Under the pieces are notes generated by a model. It was not told the origin of the DNA, did not search any database, and worked only from the letters and a program-made list of their open reading frames with translations. Positions 43,816 through 53,103 of a stretch of DNA of 64,000 bases are shown in pieces. The DNA is taken from assembly GCA_017517815.1 (NCBI GenBank), contig JAFWYA010000068.1, positions 24,037 to 88,036 of the forward strand, read 5' to 3'. Every line of letters begins with the position of its first letter. Position 1 is the first letter of the stretch. The position numbers and the translations under genes were made by a program. Origin of the DNA: Clostridia bacterium (lineage in GTDB: Bacteria; Bacillota_A; Clostridia; Christensenellales; Aristaeellaceae).

Positions 43816-43839
43816 CCCATGCAGCGCGGGCTGCATGGG
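43816..43839 (-). terminator. Terminator after DUF1858
   Basis: CCCATGCAG pairs with CTGCATGGG (with an extra inner C-G pair); on the minus strand TGTTTT follows. Confidence 0.78.
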
Positions 43840-43847
43840 CTTATGTC

Positions 43848-44048
43848 TTACTTGTCGGCCAGATAGGCGTTGAGCTTTTCGATCAGCGCATCGGCGTCGG
43901 AGCCATGAGCGCGGCAGGCGTCGACAATGGACTCAGCGGTGGCGTGGGGGCAGCCCAGGCAGTGCATGCCAAACTCCATGAAAATGCGGGCGGTGCCGCG
44001 ATCCAGGTTAAGGACCTGGCCAATAGACATCTGCTTGTTGACAGTCAT
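43848..44048 (-). CDS. DUF1858 small redox protein
   Basis: A 66-residue protein of the DUF1858 family, often found near hybrid cluster protein or in redox enzymes. It has the MSIGQVLNLDRGTARIFMEFG start and the paired-Cys motif MHCLGCPHATAESI (CxxC). The family is thought to take part in disulfide or iron-sulfur redox chemistry. AAGGAGAT lies about 7 bases before the ATG. No hybrid cluster protein is in the window. Confidence 0.9.
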   Translation of the reverse strand: MTVNKQMSIGQVLNLDRGTARIFMEFGMHCLGCPHATAESIVDACRAHGSDADALIEKLNAYLADK

Positions 44049-44093
44049 TGCAATGATCTCCTTCCTTGTTGGGTTCCCTTGCGGAACGGATTT

Positions 44094-44123
44094 ATCTTAT
44101 CACTTGGGCAGCGGGGTTGTCAA
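44094..44123 (-). promoter_or_regulatory. Promoter of the DUF1858 gene
   Basis: Minus strand: TTGACA (44123-44118), 18-base spacer, TAAGAT (44099-44094), placed directly after the polC stop. Confidence 0.5.
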
Positions 44124-44125
44124 CC

Positions 44126-47100
44126 TCACATCATCAGCGAGAACAGGTCCACCTGGCTGGTTTCGGGCATGCCGTCCAGCGCGCCCTGCGCGCGCAGCGC
44201 CTCGATGGTGCTTTCGCCGATGTGTGCGCGCTGCTTGAGTTCTTCAATGCTGATGTAGGGCCGGTCGGGGTTGCGCGTGTCGATGATGCCCTGCGCAGCG
44301 GCTTCAGGGAAACCGCTGATGGCGGTGAAGGGGCAGCGCAGGTCATTGCCTTCGATGAGGAAGCGGTTTAAGTGGCTCTTGTACAGGTCCACCGGAAGCA
44401 TGCGGATGCCGCGCATCTGCATCTCCAGCAGCATGTGGTAGGCGTTTTCTTCCTGCTTTTCGCGCACGCTCAACTTTTCTTCGCGGTTGGCAAAGTCGGT
44501 CAGGCGGTCGCGCAGGGTTTCCTTGCTCAAAAGCATGCGGCCTGCGTCAAAGCCGTCGCCGCGAATGGTAAAGTAAGCGGCGTAGTAGGCCTGCGGACGG
44601 TATACCTTGTACCACGCCACGCGCAGACCCATCGTTACATAGGCTACGGCGTGGCCGCGGGGGAACATGTACTTGATCTTGTGACAGCTGTCAATGGCCC
44701 ATTCGGGCACGTCGTGCTCGCGCATGGCCTCTTCCCATTCGGGCTTGAGGCCGCGGCCCTTGCGGACGGATTCCATGATGTCAAAGCTCATCTTTTCCTG
44801 CATGCCCTTGGAGATGAGGAAGTTCATGATGTCGTCGCGCGTACAGAAGCACTGTGCCAGCTTGGCCTTGCCGCTGTTGATGATGTCCTGCGCGTTGCCC
44901 AGCCATACGTCGGTGCCGTGGCTGAGGCCAGAGATGCGCACCAGCTCCTCCATGGTGGTGGGGCGGGTTTCCATCAGCATGCCGCGTACGAAGCTGGTGC
45001 CGAATTCCGGAATGCCCAGCGTGCCGGTCTCCCACATGATGTCCTCCACGGATACGCCCAGCGCATCCGGCTTGGAAAACAGGCTCATCACCTTTTTGTC
45101 GTCGAGGGGGATCTGCTTGAAGTTGATGCCCGTCAGCTCCTCCAGACGGTGGATCATGGTGGGGTCGTCGTGTCCGAGACAGTCCAGCTTGACCAGAATG
45201 TCATGCATGGAGTTGAAGTCGTAATGGGTGGTGAGGGTGGAGCCCTCGATATCGTCCGCCGGGTGCTGAATGGCCGTGAACTGGCAGATGTCGTACTCCT
45301 TGGGAAGCACCACGATGCCGCCCGGGTGCTGGCCGGTGGTGCGCTTCACGCCTACGCAGCCGGCAGCCAGACGCTCCTTGTGCGCGCGTCCGGCGCGAAT
45401 GCCGCGCTCCTCGCAGTACTTGGCGGCAAAGCCGTAGGCCGTCTTTTCCGCCAGACCGCTGATGGTGCCGGCGCGGTACACATAGCCCTTGCCGAACAGT
45501 TCCTCAATGTATGCATGGGCGCGGGGCTGATATTCGCCGGAGAAGTTGAGGTCGATATCAGGTACCTTGTCGCCCTTGAAGCCGAGGAAGACCTCGAAGG
45601 GAATGTCGAAGCCGTCCTTGGCAAGCGGATGACCGCAGATGTCGCAGTTTTTGTCCGGCAGGTCGACGCCGACGCTGGCCAGCTCGGGCGGGGTTAAAAA
45701 CATCTTGTGACAGTGGTCGCAGCGATAGTGGGGCGGCAGGGGGTTGACCTCGGTGATGCCGCACATGGTGGCTACGAAGCTGGAACCGACCGAACCGCGG
45801 CTGCCGACCAGATAGCCGTCGGAGAGCGATTTGCTCACCAGCTTCTGGGCGATGGAGTACAGCGTACCGAAGCCGTAGCCAATGATGGAACCCAGCTCTT
45901 TTTCCAGTCGCTTCTGGATCAGCTCCGGCAGGGGATCGCCGTAAAGCTCCTTGGCACGCGTCCACGAACGGGTTTCGATGTCGTTGGCGGCGTCCTCCCA
46001 GAAGGGCTGGAAGGTGTCCTTGCCTTCGGGATGCTTGGGGAACAGGCGCAGCTGGTCGACCTGATCGGCGATCATCTTCGGGTTGTCGATGACCACCTCG
46101 TGCGCCTTTTCAGCGCCCAGATAGCTGAACTCCTCCAGCATTTCATTGGTGGTTTTGAAATACAGCGGCGCCTGCTGGTCGCAGTCGTCAAAGCCAAGGC
46201 CCGCCTGAATGATGGTGCGGTAAATGGCGTCTTCGGGGTTGAGGAAGTGCACGTCGCCGGTGGCGACAACCGGCTTGCCCAGCTTTTCACCAAGGGCGAC
46301 GATCTTGCGGTTGAAGTCGCGCAGATGCTCCTCGTCGCGGGCAGTGCCGTTGCGAATCATGAATTCGTTGTTGCCGATGGGCTGAATTTCCAGATAGTCG
46401 TACCAGCTGGCGATCTTTTCGATCTCCTCTTCAGGCCGGTTGTTGACGATGGCCTTGAACAACTCGCCCGCCTCGCACGCGCTGCCAAGGATCAAACCCT
46501 CGCGGTACTGGTTGATGAGGTCGCGGGGCATGTTGGGGTGGCGGTAAAAGTAGCGTACGTTAGAGTCGGAGATCAGGTGGTTGAGGTTTTGCATCCCCTT
46601 TTGCGTTTTGCACAAGAGCACGATGTGGTGGCTTTCGCCGATGGTGGATGAGGTGTACAGCCGGTCGAGATCGGCCAAGGTTTTGGCGCCGTTCTTTTCA
46701 GCCTCTTCCATCATTTTGGCCAGGCACTGCGCCGTGGCCGCTGCGTCGTGCACGGCGCGGTGGGCGTTTTTCAGCGATACGCCAAGCAAACGGCATACCG
46801 CGCCCAGACGATGGCTTTTCTGCGTGGGGTAGAGCTTGCGGGCCATCACCAGCGTATCCAGCACCGGCGCGCTGAAAGTGACGCCCATGCGCTTGCATTC
46901 GGCCTCCAGCATGCCCATGTCAAAGGGCGCGTTATGCGCCGCAACCGGGCAGTCACCGATGAAGTCCAGCAGCTTCTGCACGCCCTCAGCCGGGCTTTCC
47001 TTGCCCTGCAGCATCAGGTCGGTGATACCGGTCAGCTCGCTGATTTTGGGCTTGAGGGGCATGCCGGGGTCGCACAGGATGCTCAGTTCGTCGGTCACCT

Positions 47101-48565
47101 GTCCGTTTTCCAGACGCACGGCGCCCACTTCGATGATGCGGTCCATTGCGTGGGACAGGCCGGTGGTTTCAAAGTCCAGCACCACAATGGGGGTATGGAT
47201 GGACTGGTCGTCTGCATTGCGCACGATGGAGGCCAGGTCGCACAGGTAGCCCTCTACGCCGGGAATGAGCTTGATATCGTTTTTCTTGGCAGCGCCAAAT
47301 GCGGCGGGGAAGGCCTGCGCAGCGCCGTGGTCGGTGATGGCCACAGCCGGGTGGCCCCACTTGGCGGCCTGCTTGATCAGCGCGCCTGCATCGGCCATGC
47401 CGTCCATGGTGGACATGTTGGTGTGCATATGCAGCTCGATGCGCTTTTCTTCACAGGTGTCCTTGCGTTCTACCTTGGGCATTTCCTGCATGTCACGCAC
47501 GCCTACGGAAAGCTCGCCCAGGAAGGTATCCATGCGGCAGTCGCCGCGCAGACGCACGCGCATGCCGTTTTTGATCTGGTCGATCTGCTCCTTCACGCGC
47601 TGGCGTTCTTCATCGCTGGGCGGCGTGGGCGTTTCGCCCATGGCGGCGCGGCGCATGCGGTACTGATAGAAGGCTTTGCAGTAGATGGTGGATGTATCGT
47701 CGTACACGGCGAAGGTGACCAGCACCGTCTCGCCGCCCTTGAGCTCCTTGGGGTCGTTGACGCCGGTGACGGTGCCTTCGATGACCACAATGCCGCTGTC
47801 CTCGCCCAGTTCGCCGATGGGCACGGGCTTGTCGCCAATGGCGCGGCCCTTGAGCACATTGCCCTTGGGGACGGGCGCTTGGGGGGCGGAGGGAGCCTTG
47901 GGTGTTTTGGGCGCAGCAGGCGCAGCTATGGGTGCAGAAGCCGCAGGCTCGCCGATGCCGGCCATGGCCATCATGGCGTTTTCATCCCACGGCGGTTCGT
48001 CGTCAGCCTGAGGCGCCGATGCGGCAGGGGAAGCGGGGAAAGTGAAACCGCGTTCCTCGCGCATCTTTTTGACCCACGCATCGCGCTGGCCGCACACATT
48101 GAGCGCGATGGGCACTCGAACGCGGAAAATATCATACACAGCCTGCGAAAGCTTTTCATCCAGATGATGCGACTTGAAAAAGTTCAGCGCGATCTGGTCA
48201 GGGCAGGTGAGCAGAATGCGCCCATCCTCCATGGTCCAGCCGGTATCGCCGATCCATGCCGACAGCGCCGGGCTCTGGCGGCGCAGAAAATCCGTCAGCA
48301 CGGATTTGTACTTGTTGATATCCTGCAGAAAATCCTCGCCAAGCGCCGGGCTGGCCACGCGCAGCGCCACCGTCAGCTTGGGGAACAGCTCGCGCAGCTT
48401 TTTTTCCAGCAGCAAAAAGTCCTTCGGGCCGACCAAAACGTCCGAAAGAAAACTCATATAGGCTTTGTTGGCTTCCTGCTTGTACAGCACCCGCTCGATA
48501 TGCAGCTTGCCCTCCAGCGGCGGCACCGTCAGCTCCAGAATGTGCAGAAGTTCGGTCTTGTTCAT
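44126..48565 (-). CDS. polC: DNA polymerase III subunit alpha, PolC type
   Basis: A 1,479-residue replicative polymerase with built-in 3'-5' exonuclease, the Gram-positive leading-strand enzyme. Order: N-terminal domain (1-175), Pro/Ala-rich linker (about 178-236), OB fold (about 245-345), PHP domain (from 376, ELHMHTNMSTMDGM and AITDHGAAQAFP), exonuclease inserted at about 460-625 (VVLDFETTGLSHAMDRIIEVG, AAHNAPFDMGML) and polymerase core with zinc site (CDHCHKMF ... CDICGHP) and catalytic PDIDLNFSGEYQ. B. subtilis PolC is 1,437 residues; the excess is in the linker. AGAGGA lies 5 bases before the ATG at 48565; an in-frame extension to 48820 runs through the promoter. Confidence 0.98.
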   Translation of the reverse strand: MNKTELLHILELTVPPLEGKLHIERVLYKQEANKAYMSFLSDVLVGPKDFLLLEKKLRELFPKLTVALRVASPALGEDFLQDINKYKSVLTDFLRRQSPALSAWIGDTGWTMEDGRILLTCPDQIALNFFKSHHLDEKLSQAVYDIFRVRVPIALNVCGQRDAWVKKMREERGFTFPASPAASAPQADDEPPWDENAMMAMAGIGEPAASAPIAAPAAPKTPKAPSAPQAPVPKGNVLKGRAIGDKPVPIGELGEDSGIVVIEGTVTGVNDPKELKGGETVLVTFAVYDDTSTIYCKAFYQYRMRRAAMGETPTPPSDEERQRVKEQIDQIKNGMRVRLRGDCRMDTFLGELSVGVRDMQEMPKVERKDTCEEKRIELHMHTNMSTMDGMADAGALIKQAAKWGHPAVAITDHGAAQAFPAAFGAAKKNDIKLIPGVEGYLCDLASIVRNADDQSIHTPIVVLDFETTGLSHAMDRIIEVGAVRLENGQVTDELSILCDPGMPLKPKISELTGITDLMLQGKESPAEGVQKLLDFIGDCPVAAHNAPFDMGMLEAECKRMGVTFSAPVLDTLVMARKLYPTQKSHRLGAVCRLLGVSLKNAHRAVHDAAATAQCLAKMMEEAEKNGAKTLADLDRLYTSSTIGESHHIVLLCKTQKGMQNLNHLISDSNVRYFYRHPNMPRDLINQYREGLILGSACEAGELFKAIVNNRPEEEIEKIASWYDYLEIQPIGNNEFMIRNGTARDEEHLRDFNRKIVALGEKLGKPVVATGDVHFLNPEDAIYRTIIQAGLGFDDCDQQAPLYFKTTNEMLEEFSYLGAEKAHEVVIDNPKMIADQVDQLRLFPKHPEGKDTFQPFWEDAANDIETRSWTRAKELYGDPLPELIQKRLEKELGSIIGYGFGTLYSIAQKLVSKSLSDGYLVGSRGSVGSSFVATMCGITEVNPLPPHYRCDHCHKMFLTPPELASVGVDLPDKNCDICGHPLAKDGFDIPFEVFLGFKGDKVPDIDLNFSGEYQPRAHAYIEELFGKGYVYRAGTISGLAEKTAYGFAAKYCEERGIRAGRAHKERLAAGCVGVKRTTGQHPGGIVVLPKEYDICQFTAIQHPADDIEGSTLTTHYDFNSMHDILVKLDCLGHDDPTMIHRLEELTGINFKQIPLDDKKVMSLFSKPDALGVSVEDIMWETGTLGIPEFGTSFVRGMLMETRPTTMEELVRISGLSHGTDVWLGNAQDIINSGKAKLAQCFCTRDDIMNFLISKGMQEKMSFDIMESVRKGRGLKPEWEEAMREHDVPEWAIDSCHKIKYMFPRGHAVAYVTMGLRVAWYKVYRPQAYYAAYFTIRGDGFDAGRMLLSKETLRDRLTDFANREEKLSVREKQEENAYHMLLEMQMRGIRMLPVDLYKSHLNRFLIEGNDLRCPFTAISGFPEAAAQGIIDTRNPDRPYISIEELKQRAHIGESTIEALRAQGALDGMPETSQVDLFSLMM

Positions 48566-48610
48566 GGCGTTCCTCTTTGGTTGGGGTAAATGCCTGAAAA
48601 GGCATTTTCT

Positions 48611-48616
48611 ATTATA
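48611..48616 (-). promoter_or_regulatory. Extended -10 element of polC
   Basis: Minus strand TGCTATAAT is an extended -10 with weak -35. The leader holds a small hairpin (AAATGCC/GGCATTT, 48590-48606). Confidence 0.45.
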
Positions 48617-48661
48617 GCACGACTTGGCAGGCGTGGGAAAGGGGAATGCAGGATTTTGGGC

Positions 48662-48690
48662 TTGACAACCACCCGGCGGGAACGTATAGT
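48662..48690 (+). promoter_or_regulatory. Promoter of the aromatic-acid-exporter-like gene
   Basis: TTGACA (48662-48667), 17-base spacer, TATAGT (48685-48690), about 80 bases before the ATG and divergent from polC. Confidence 0.65.
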
Positions 48691-48770
48691 AGGAAAGCAA
48701 AATCCTGAATGCACACGCCTTCGGGGTTTTCTTATGAAAGCAGTACGAAAGAGCCAGCGGAGGCATTGTT

Positions 48771-49301
48771 ATGCAGAAATTACCCAAAGTAGGAATGAGA
48801 AACATCAAGACGTCCGTCACGGCGGCGCTGTGTGCGGTGATCTATTACTTCATTGGCCGCAGCCCGGCCTTTGCCTGCATCGGCGTCATCTTCGGTCTGG
48901 CCGGCAACTTCCAGTCCGGCTACAAGGGTGGCGGCGGCAACCGTCTGTGGGGCACGCTCATCGGCGGTTTGCTGGGCATTGCGCTGTTCAGGCTGTATCT
49001 GGTATTTGTGCCGGACGGCCATCATACGCTGCTGCTGGCGCTGTTTACGCTGGTGGGTACGGTGATCCTCATCTGGATCTGCACCATCTTCTGGGCGGGC
49101 GGCGTGCAGCCGGGCGGCGTGGTGCTTTGCATCATCCTGTTCAACACCCCGGTGGACACCTATGTGGCCTATGCTTTCAACCGCATTCTGGATACGGCGG
49201 TGGGCGTGGTGATGGCGCTGGCGGTGGACTGGCTGTTCCCCATGGGCTGGCGTGAGATCTGGCCCGAACGTCTCGAAAAGCTGAAAAGCCTGAAAGGCTA
49301 A
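48771..49301 (+). CDS. Aromatic acid exporter (ArAE/FUSC-like) membrane protein, short form
   Basis: A 176-residue protein with five or six transmembrane helices of the ArAE_1 (DUF939) type: GMRNIKTSVTAALCAVIYYF, FACIGVIFGL, a glycine-rich GGGGNRLWGTLIGGLLGI and FNRILDTAVGVVMALAVDWLF. Full family members have a further cytoplasmic domain of about 150 residues; this one stops after the membrane part, like many Clostridial homologues. The role in exporting aromatic acids is by family analogy only. GGAGG lies 7 bases before the ATG. Confidence 0.82.
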   Translation: MQKLPKVGMRNIKTSVTAALCAVIYYFIGRSPAFACIGVIFGLAGNFQSGYKGGGGNRLWGTLIGGLLGIALFRLYLVFVPDGHHTLLLALFTLVGTVILIWICTIFWAGGVQPGGVVLCIILFNTPVDTYVAYAFNRILDTAVGVVMALAVDWLFPMGWREIWPERLEKLKSLKG

Positions 49302-49303
49302 TG

Positions 49304-49332
49304 AAAACCCCGGCCAAGCTGGCCGGGGTTTT
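49304..49332. terminator. Bidirectional terminator
   Basis: AAAACCCCGGCC pairs perfectly with GGCCGGGGTTTT over AAGCT, between converging genes. Confidence 0.92.
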
Positions 49333-49333
49333 A

Positions 49334-50731
49334 CTATTCAGTTTGCTCCCGCGTGATGTTTTTCAGCCATTTGCCTTTGAAATAATGGCGGAAGTTGACC
49401 GGCAGCTTCACAAATTCGTCCAGACACAGGATGAAATATACCCACATTTCCGGCAGCTTGAGCACGAAGGCGCAGATCAGACCGATGGGCACAGCATACC
49501 CCCACATGGCAAAGGTGTCGCACATCAGGCCGTACTTTACGTCGCCGCCTGCGCGGAAGATGCCGCAGATGAGCATGGTGTTGAGCGACATGCCCAGAAT
49601 GTAGTACGCGTTGATGAACAGCATGGTGTTCAGTTCCGCCCTGACCACATCGGTCACAACGACATAAATGTGCATAAAGTCCAGCACCAGCGGGCGCATC
49701 AGCAAAATGGCAGCACCGCCGAGCAGGGCTGTCCATACGGCCATGCCCACAAAGCGCCGGCCGTATACACGGGCCTCCTCCAGCCGGTTGTCGCCCATGG
49801 CGTTGCCAAGGATGATGGCGGCGCTGGAGGCCGAGCCAAAACAGAATGCCGTGCCCAGGTTGCGCACCACCGACGCCACGGAGTTGGCGGCAACGATGTC
49901 GCTGCTCAGGTGTCCCAGAATGATGGAATACACGCTGAAGGCCAGGCCCCAGATGATGTCGTTGGCGGCGGCCGGAATGGCAAAGCGGATGAAGTCGCGC
50001 ATGAGCATGCCGCCGCGTGCGAGCAGATCACGCAGACGCAGGCGTACCTGACGGCACTGAGAGGTGTGCAGCAGACAGACGAGCACTTCGATCACGCGGG
50101 TGATGCTGGTGGCAAGGCCCACGCCCATGATGCCGAGCTTGGGGAACGGGCCGATGCCGAAAATGAAGCAGGCATTAAAGAAAATGTTCATGAAAACCGC
50201 GCTGCAGTGGATGGCGGCGCTGCTTTTGACCCGGCCCACGCTTCGCATGACGGCCAGATACACGCTTGCAAAGCCGCCCAGCACATACGACAGGCTGACG
50301 GCGCGCAAATAGGAAATACCTTCGGTGATCAGCGCCGGATCGTCGGTGAAAATGCGCATCAGCCATTCCGGCACGAGGAACGCAGCTGCGCTGAAAAGGG
50401 CGCCCACAAGGATGACCGTGCGAAGCGACAGTCCCAGCACTTTCTCAACTGTGCGTCCGTCGCCCTTGCCCCAGTACTGCGCGGCCATCACCGATGCGCC
50501 CGAGGAAATGCCGTACACAAGATTAAACAGCACAAAGGCGATCTGTCCGGCAAGGGAAGATGCGGCCAGCGCGCTTTGGCTGACGAACGACAGCATGATC
50601 ACGTCGGCGGAGTTGACGGCGGCGTCCATCAGGTTTTGAAGGGCGATGGGCAGCGTGGTGCGCAGCGCCAGTTTGTAAAATGCACGTTTTTCCGCGCGCG
50701 AGCCCAGCGCGGGGGACAGAGCCTGTGCCAT
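49334..50731 (-). CDS. MATE family efflux transporter (fourth copy)
   Basis: A 465-residue MATE transporter: FYKLALRTTLPIALQNLMDA start, VNSADVIMLSFVSQSALAAS, AVMRSVGRVKSSAAIHCS after helix 5, and SSAAIILGNAMGDNRLEEAR in the second bundle. It differs from the other three MATE proteins in the window. GGAGG lies 7 bases before the ATG at 50731; an in-frame extension upstream crosses the promoter. Substrate unknown. Confidence 0.93.
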   Translation of the reverse strand: MAQALSPALGSRAEKRAFYKLALRTTLPIALQNLMDAAVNSADVIMLSFVSQSALAASSLAGQIAFVLFNLVYGISSGASVMAAQYWGKGDGRTVEKVLGLSLRTVILVGALFSAAAFLVPEWLMRIFTDDPALITEGISYLRAVSLSYVLGGFASVYLAVMRSVGRVKSSAAIHCSAVFMNIFFNACFIFGIGPFPKLGIMGVGLATSITRVIEVLVCLLHTSQCRQVRLRLRDLLARGGMLMRDFIRFAIPAAANDIIWGLAFSVYSIILGHLSSDIVAANSVASVVRNLGTAFCFGSASSAAIILGNAMGDNRLEEARVYGRRFVGMAVWTALLGGAAILLMRPLVLDFMHIYVVVTDVVRAELNTMLFINAYYILGMSLNTMLICGIFRAGGDVKYGLMCDTFAMWGYAVPIGLICAFVLKLPEMWVYFILCLDEFVKLPVNFRHYFKGKWLKNITREQTE

Positions 50732-50765
50732 GGATAGACCTCCTTCAAACGTTGGAAACGCAACC

Positions 50766-50794
50766 AGTATAATGCAAAACCTTGGCAATTTCAA
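50766..50794 (-). promoter_or_regulatory. Promoter of the fourth MATE gene
   Basis: Minus strand: TTGAAA (50794-50789), 17-base spacer, TATACT (50771-50766). Confidence 0.6.
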
Positions 50795-50804
50795 CGGTTT
50801 GTGA

Positions 50805-50834
50805 TTGACACCGCGCCCCTGTTTCCACTATAAT
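50805..50834 (+). promoter_or_regulatory. Promoter of alaS
   Basis: TTGACA (50805-50810), 18-base spacer, TATAAT (50829-50834). The leader of about 70 nt has a small GCCG/CGGC hairpin and is too short for a T-box. Confidence 0.75.
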
Positions 50835-50910
50835 ATCAAAGTGTGTGCAATGCCGCCTTACGGCTTGATATACATTCAACCAATGCCAAAATGCGAAGGA
50901 GAGACCTTAC

Positions 50911-52878
50911 ATGAAGAGCTATACCTCTAACGAGCTGCGCTCGCTGTTCCTGAAGTTTTTCAAGGATCACGGCCATGCCGTCATTTCCAGCGCGTCCGTC
51001 ATTCCCGAGAATGACCCCACCGTTCTGTTCACTACCGCCGGCATGCATCCCCTGGTTCCCTACCTGATGGGCGCCAAGCACCCCGCCGGCAACCGCCTGA
51101 CCGACGTGCAGAAGTGCATCCGCACCGGCGACATCGAGGACGTGGGCGACTTCAGCCACCTGACCTTCTTCGAAATGCTGGGCAACTGGTCTCTGGGCGA
51201 TTATTTCAAAGAGCAGATGATCCCCTGGAGCTGGGAGTTCCTCACTAGCCCCGAGTATCTGGGCCTGCCCAAGGAAAAGCTGGCCTTCTCTGTGTTTGCC
51301 GGCGACGAGGACTGCCCCCGCGACGAGCAGAGCGCCCAGCTGTGGCGTGACTGCGGCGTAGCCGACGACCACATTTTCTTCCTGCCCAAGGAAAACAACT
51401 GGTGGGGCCCCGCCGGCATCACCGGCCCCTGCGGTCCTGACACCGAAATGTTCATCATCACCGACAAGGAGCCCTGCGGCCCCGACTGCTCTCCCGCCTG
51501 TTCCTGCGGCCGTTATCTGGAGATCTGGAACGACGTGTTCATGCAGTACAACAAGAACGCTGAAGGCAAGTTCGAGCCCCTCAGCCAGCGCAACGTTGAT
51601 ACCGGCATGGGTCTGGAGCGCACCATCTGCGTGCTCAACGGCAAGAAGTCCGTTTACGAGACCGACCTGTTCGAAAACATTCTGGGCAAGATCGCTGAAC
51701 TCAGCGGCAAGACCTATGGCAGCGATGATGAGACCACCAAGGCCTTCCGCATCATCGGCGACCACATGCGCACCTCCACCTTCATCATGGGTGACGACCG
51801 CGGCGTGAGCCCCTCCAATGTTGACCAGGGCTACGTGCTGCGCCGCCTCATCCGCCGCGCTGTGCGCTACGGCATGGGCATCGGCATGCCTGACGGCTTC
51901 ACCGGCGAGATCGCCAAGGTGATCATCGAGCAGTACAAGGAAGTGTACCCCGAGCTCAAGCGCAACGAGACCTTCGTGCTGGAGCAGCTGGCTCTGGAAG
52001 AAAGCCGCTTCGCCAAGACCCTGCGCCAGGGTGAGAAGGAATTCGACAAGATCTACAACAACGTGTGCAACACCCGCAATACTCTGGAAGCCATTCTGGC
52101 TGCCGACAACAAGGTGGCTTTGGCTCAGGAGTATGCGCAGGTCAAGAAGCTGCGTCCCTCTCCCGACATGATGCCCATCATCGAGGCTGCCAAGGCCGGC
52201 GATGAGGCCGCTCTGGTGGAGGCTGTCAATGCCCGTCTTTCCACCCTCAGCGTGATGGACGGCCGCAGCGCCTTCAAGCTGTACGACACCTACGGCTTCC
52301 CCATCGAAATGACCATCGAGCTGGCCAAGGAAAAGGGCCTGACCGTTGACCAGAACGACTTTGCCGAGCGCTTCAAGCAGCATCAGGCCACTTCTCAGGC
52401 CGGCGCCGAGCAGCGCTTCAAGGGCGGCCTGGCCGATCACAGCGATCAGACGGCCCGTCTGCACACCGCCACCCACCTCATGCACACCGCTCTTCGCAAG
52501 GTGCTGGGCCCCGAAGTTGCTCAGAAGGGTTCCAACATCACCGCCGAGCGTCTGCGCTTTGACTTCTCCTTCGGCCGCAAGATGACCGCCGAGGAGATCG
52601 CCGAGGTCGAAAAGCTGGTCAACGAAGCCATCGCCGCCAAGGCTCCCGTCATCTGCGAAGAGATGACCGTTGCCGAAGCCAAGGAGCAGGGCGCCATCGG
52701 CCTGTTCGAAAGCAAGTACGGCGAGAAGGTCAAGGTGTACACCATGGGCGAGTTCTCCAAGGAAATCTGCGGCGGCCCCCATGCCGAGAACACCGGCGAT
52801 CTGGTCTCCTTCAAGATCAAGAAGGAAGAAAGCTCCTCTGCTGGCGTGCGCCGCATCAAGGCCGTTATCGGGGGCTGA
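50911..52878 (+). CDS. alaS: Alanyl-tRNA synthetase lacking the C-terminal C-Ala/DHHA1 domain
   Basis: A 655-residue class II synthetase. The catalytic core (about 1-250) holds motif 1-like FTTAGMHPLVPYLMG, RTGDIEDVGDFSHLTFFEML and DTGMGLERTICVL, followed by the tRNA-recognition region. The editing domain (about 500-650) has the zinc pattern HTATHLMH (His518, His522) and CGGPHAENTGD (Cys620, His624). The protein ends right after it, at SSSAGVRRIKAVIGG. Bacterial AlaRS is usually about 870 residues, with a coiled coil and DHHA1 domain. No such coding sequence follows within the next gene-free 225 bases, so truncation is natural. The sequence type ('KCIRTGDI-x-x-VGD') resembles short forms I recall from candidate-phyla and some Firmicutes genomes. 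AAGGAGAG precedes the ATG; codon bias is very strong. Confidence 0.93.
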   Translation: MKSYTSNELRSLFLKFFKDHGHAVISSASVIPENDPTVLFTTAGMHPLVPYLMGAKHPAGNRLTDVQKCIRTGDIEDVGDFSHLTFFEMLGNWSLGDYFKEQMIPWSWEFLTSPEYLGLPKEKLAFSVFAGDEDCPRDEQSAQLWRDCGVADDHIFFLPKENNWWGPAGITGPCGPDTEMFIITDKEPCGPDCSPACSCGRYLEIWNDVFMQYNKNAEGKFEPLSQRNVDTGMGLERTICVLNGKKSVYETDLFENILGKIAELSGKTYGSDDETTKAFRIIGDHMRTSTFIMGDDRGVSPSNVDQGYVLRRLIRRAVRYGMGIGMPDGFTGEIAKVIIEQYKEVYPELKRNETFVLEQLALEESRFAKTLRQGEKEFDKIYNNVCNTRNTLEAILAADNKVALAQEYAQVKKLRPSPDMMPIIEAAKAGDEAALVEAVNARLSTLSVMDGRSAFKLYDTYGFPIEMTIELAKEKGLTVDQNDFAERFKQHQATSQAGAEQRFKGGLADHSDQTARLHTATHLMHTALRKVLGPEVAQKGSNITAERLRFDFSFGRKMTAEEIAEVEKLVNEAIAAKAPVICEEMTVAEAKEQGAIGLFESKYGEKVKVYTMGEFSKEICGGPHAENTGDLVSFKIKKEESSSAGVRRIKAVIGG

Positions 52879-52902
52879 CCAGGGCTAATGCCCCGGACCC
52901 AT

Positions 52903-52925
52903 CCCCGCGCGCTGGGCGCGCGGGG
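52903..52925 (+). promoter_or_regulatory. GC-rich hairpin after alaS
   Basis: CCCCGCGCGC pairs perfectly with GCGCGCGGGG over TGG. No T-run follows, so it may protect the 3' end or slow the polymerase instead of terminating. Confidence 0.6.
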
Positions 52926-52956
52926 GCTGATGAGCGTTTATAAATGCAACTAAGAA

Positions 52957-53005
52957 AGCCGTCGCATCCCGTTGGTTGGGCAATGGGTTGCGGCGGCTCG
53001 CTTTT
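52957..53005 (+). terminator. Probable terminator of alaS
   Basis: AGCCGTCGCATCCC pairs with GGGTTGCGGCGGCT (one wobble, one mismatch) over 14 bases, followed by CGCTTTTG. The T-rich stretch 53012-53033 beyond it may help. Confidence 0.5.
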
Positions 53006-53103
53006 GAGATGAAAAAATATTTTTGTTTTTCGGAACAAATGCGAAGCATCCCTCGTTTATTCCTCATGTAAGGCGAACGGCCTTGCTGAAAGGAGAAATG
53101 GAA

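Noticed and set aside
48566..48820. N-terminal extension of PolC
   Set aside because: It would run through the -10 element and has no ribosome-binding site; ATG 48565 has AGAGGA.
50840..50910. T-box riboswitch before alaS
   Set aside because: The leader is only about 70 nt and lacks the specifier loop and the antiterminator T-box sequence.
52879..53103. Remnant of the AlaRS C-terminal domain or frameshift downstream of alaS
   Set aside because: The 225 bases contain two hairpins and no open frame resembling DHHA1.
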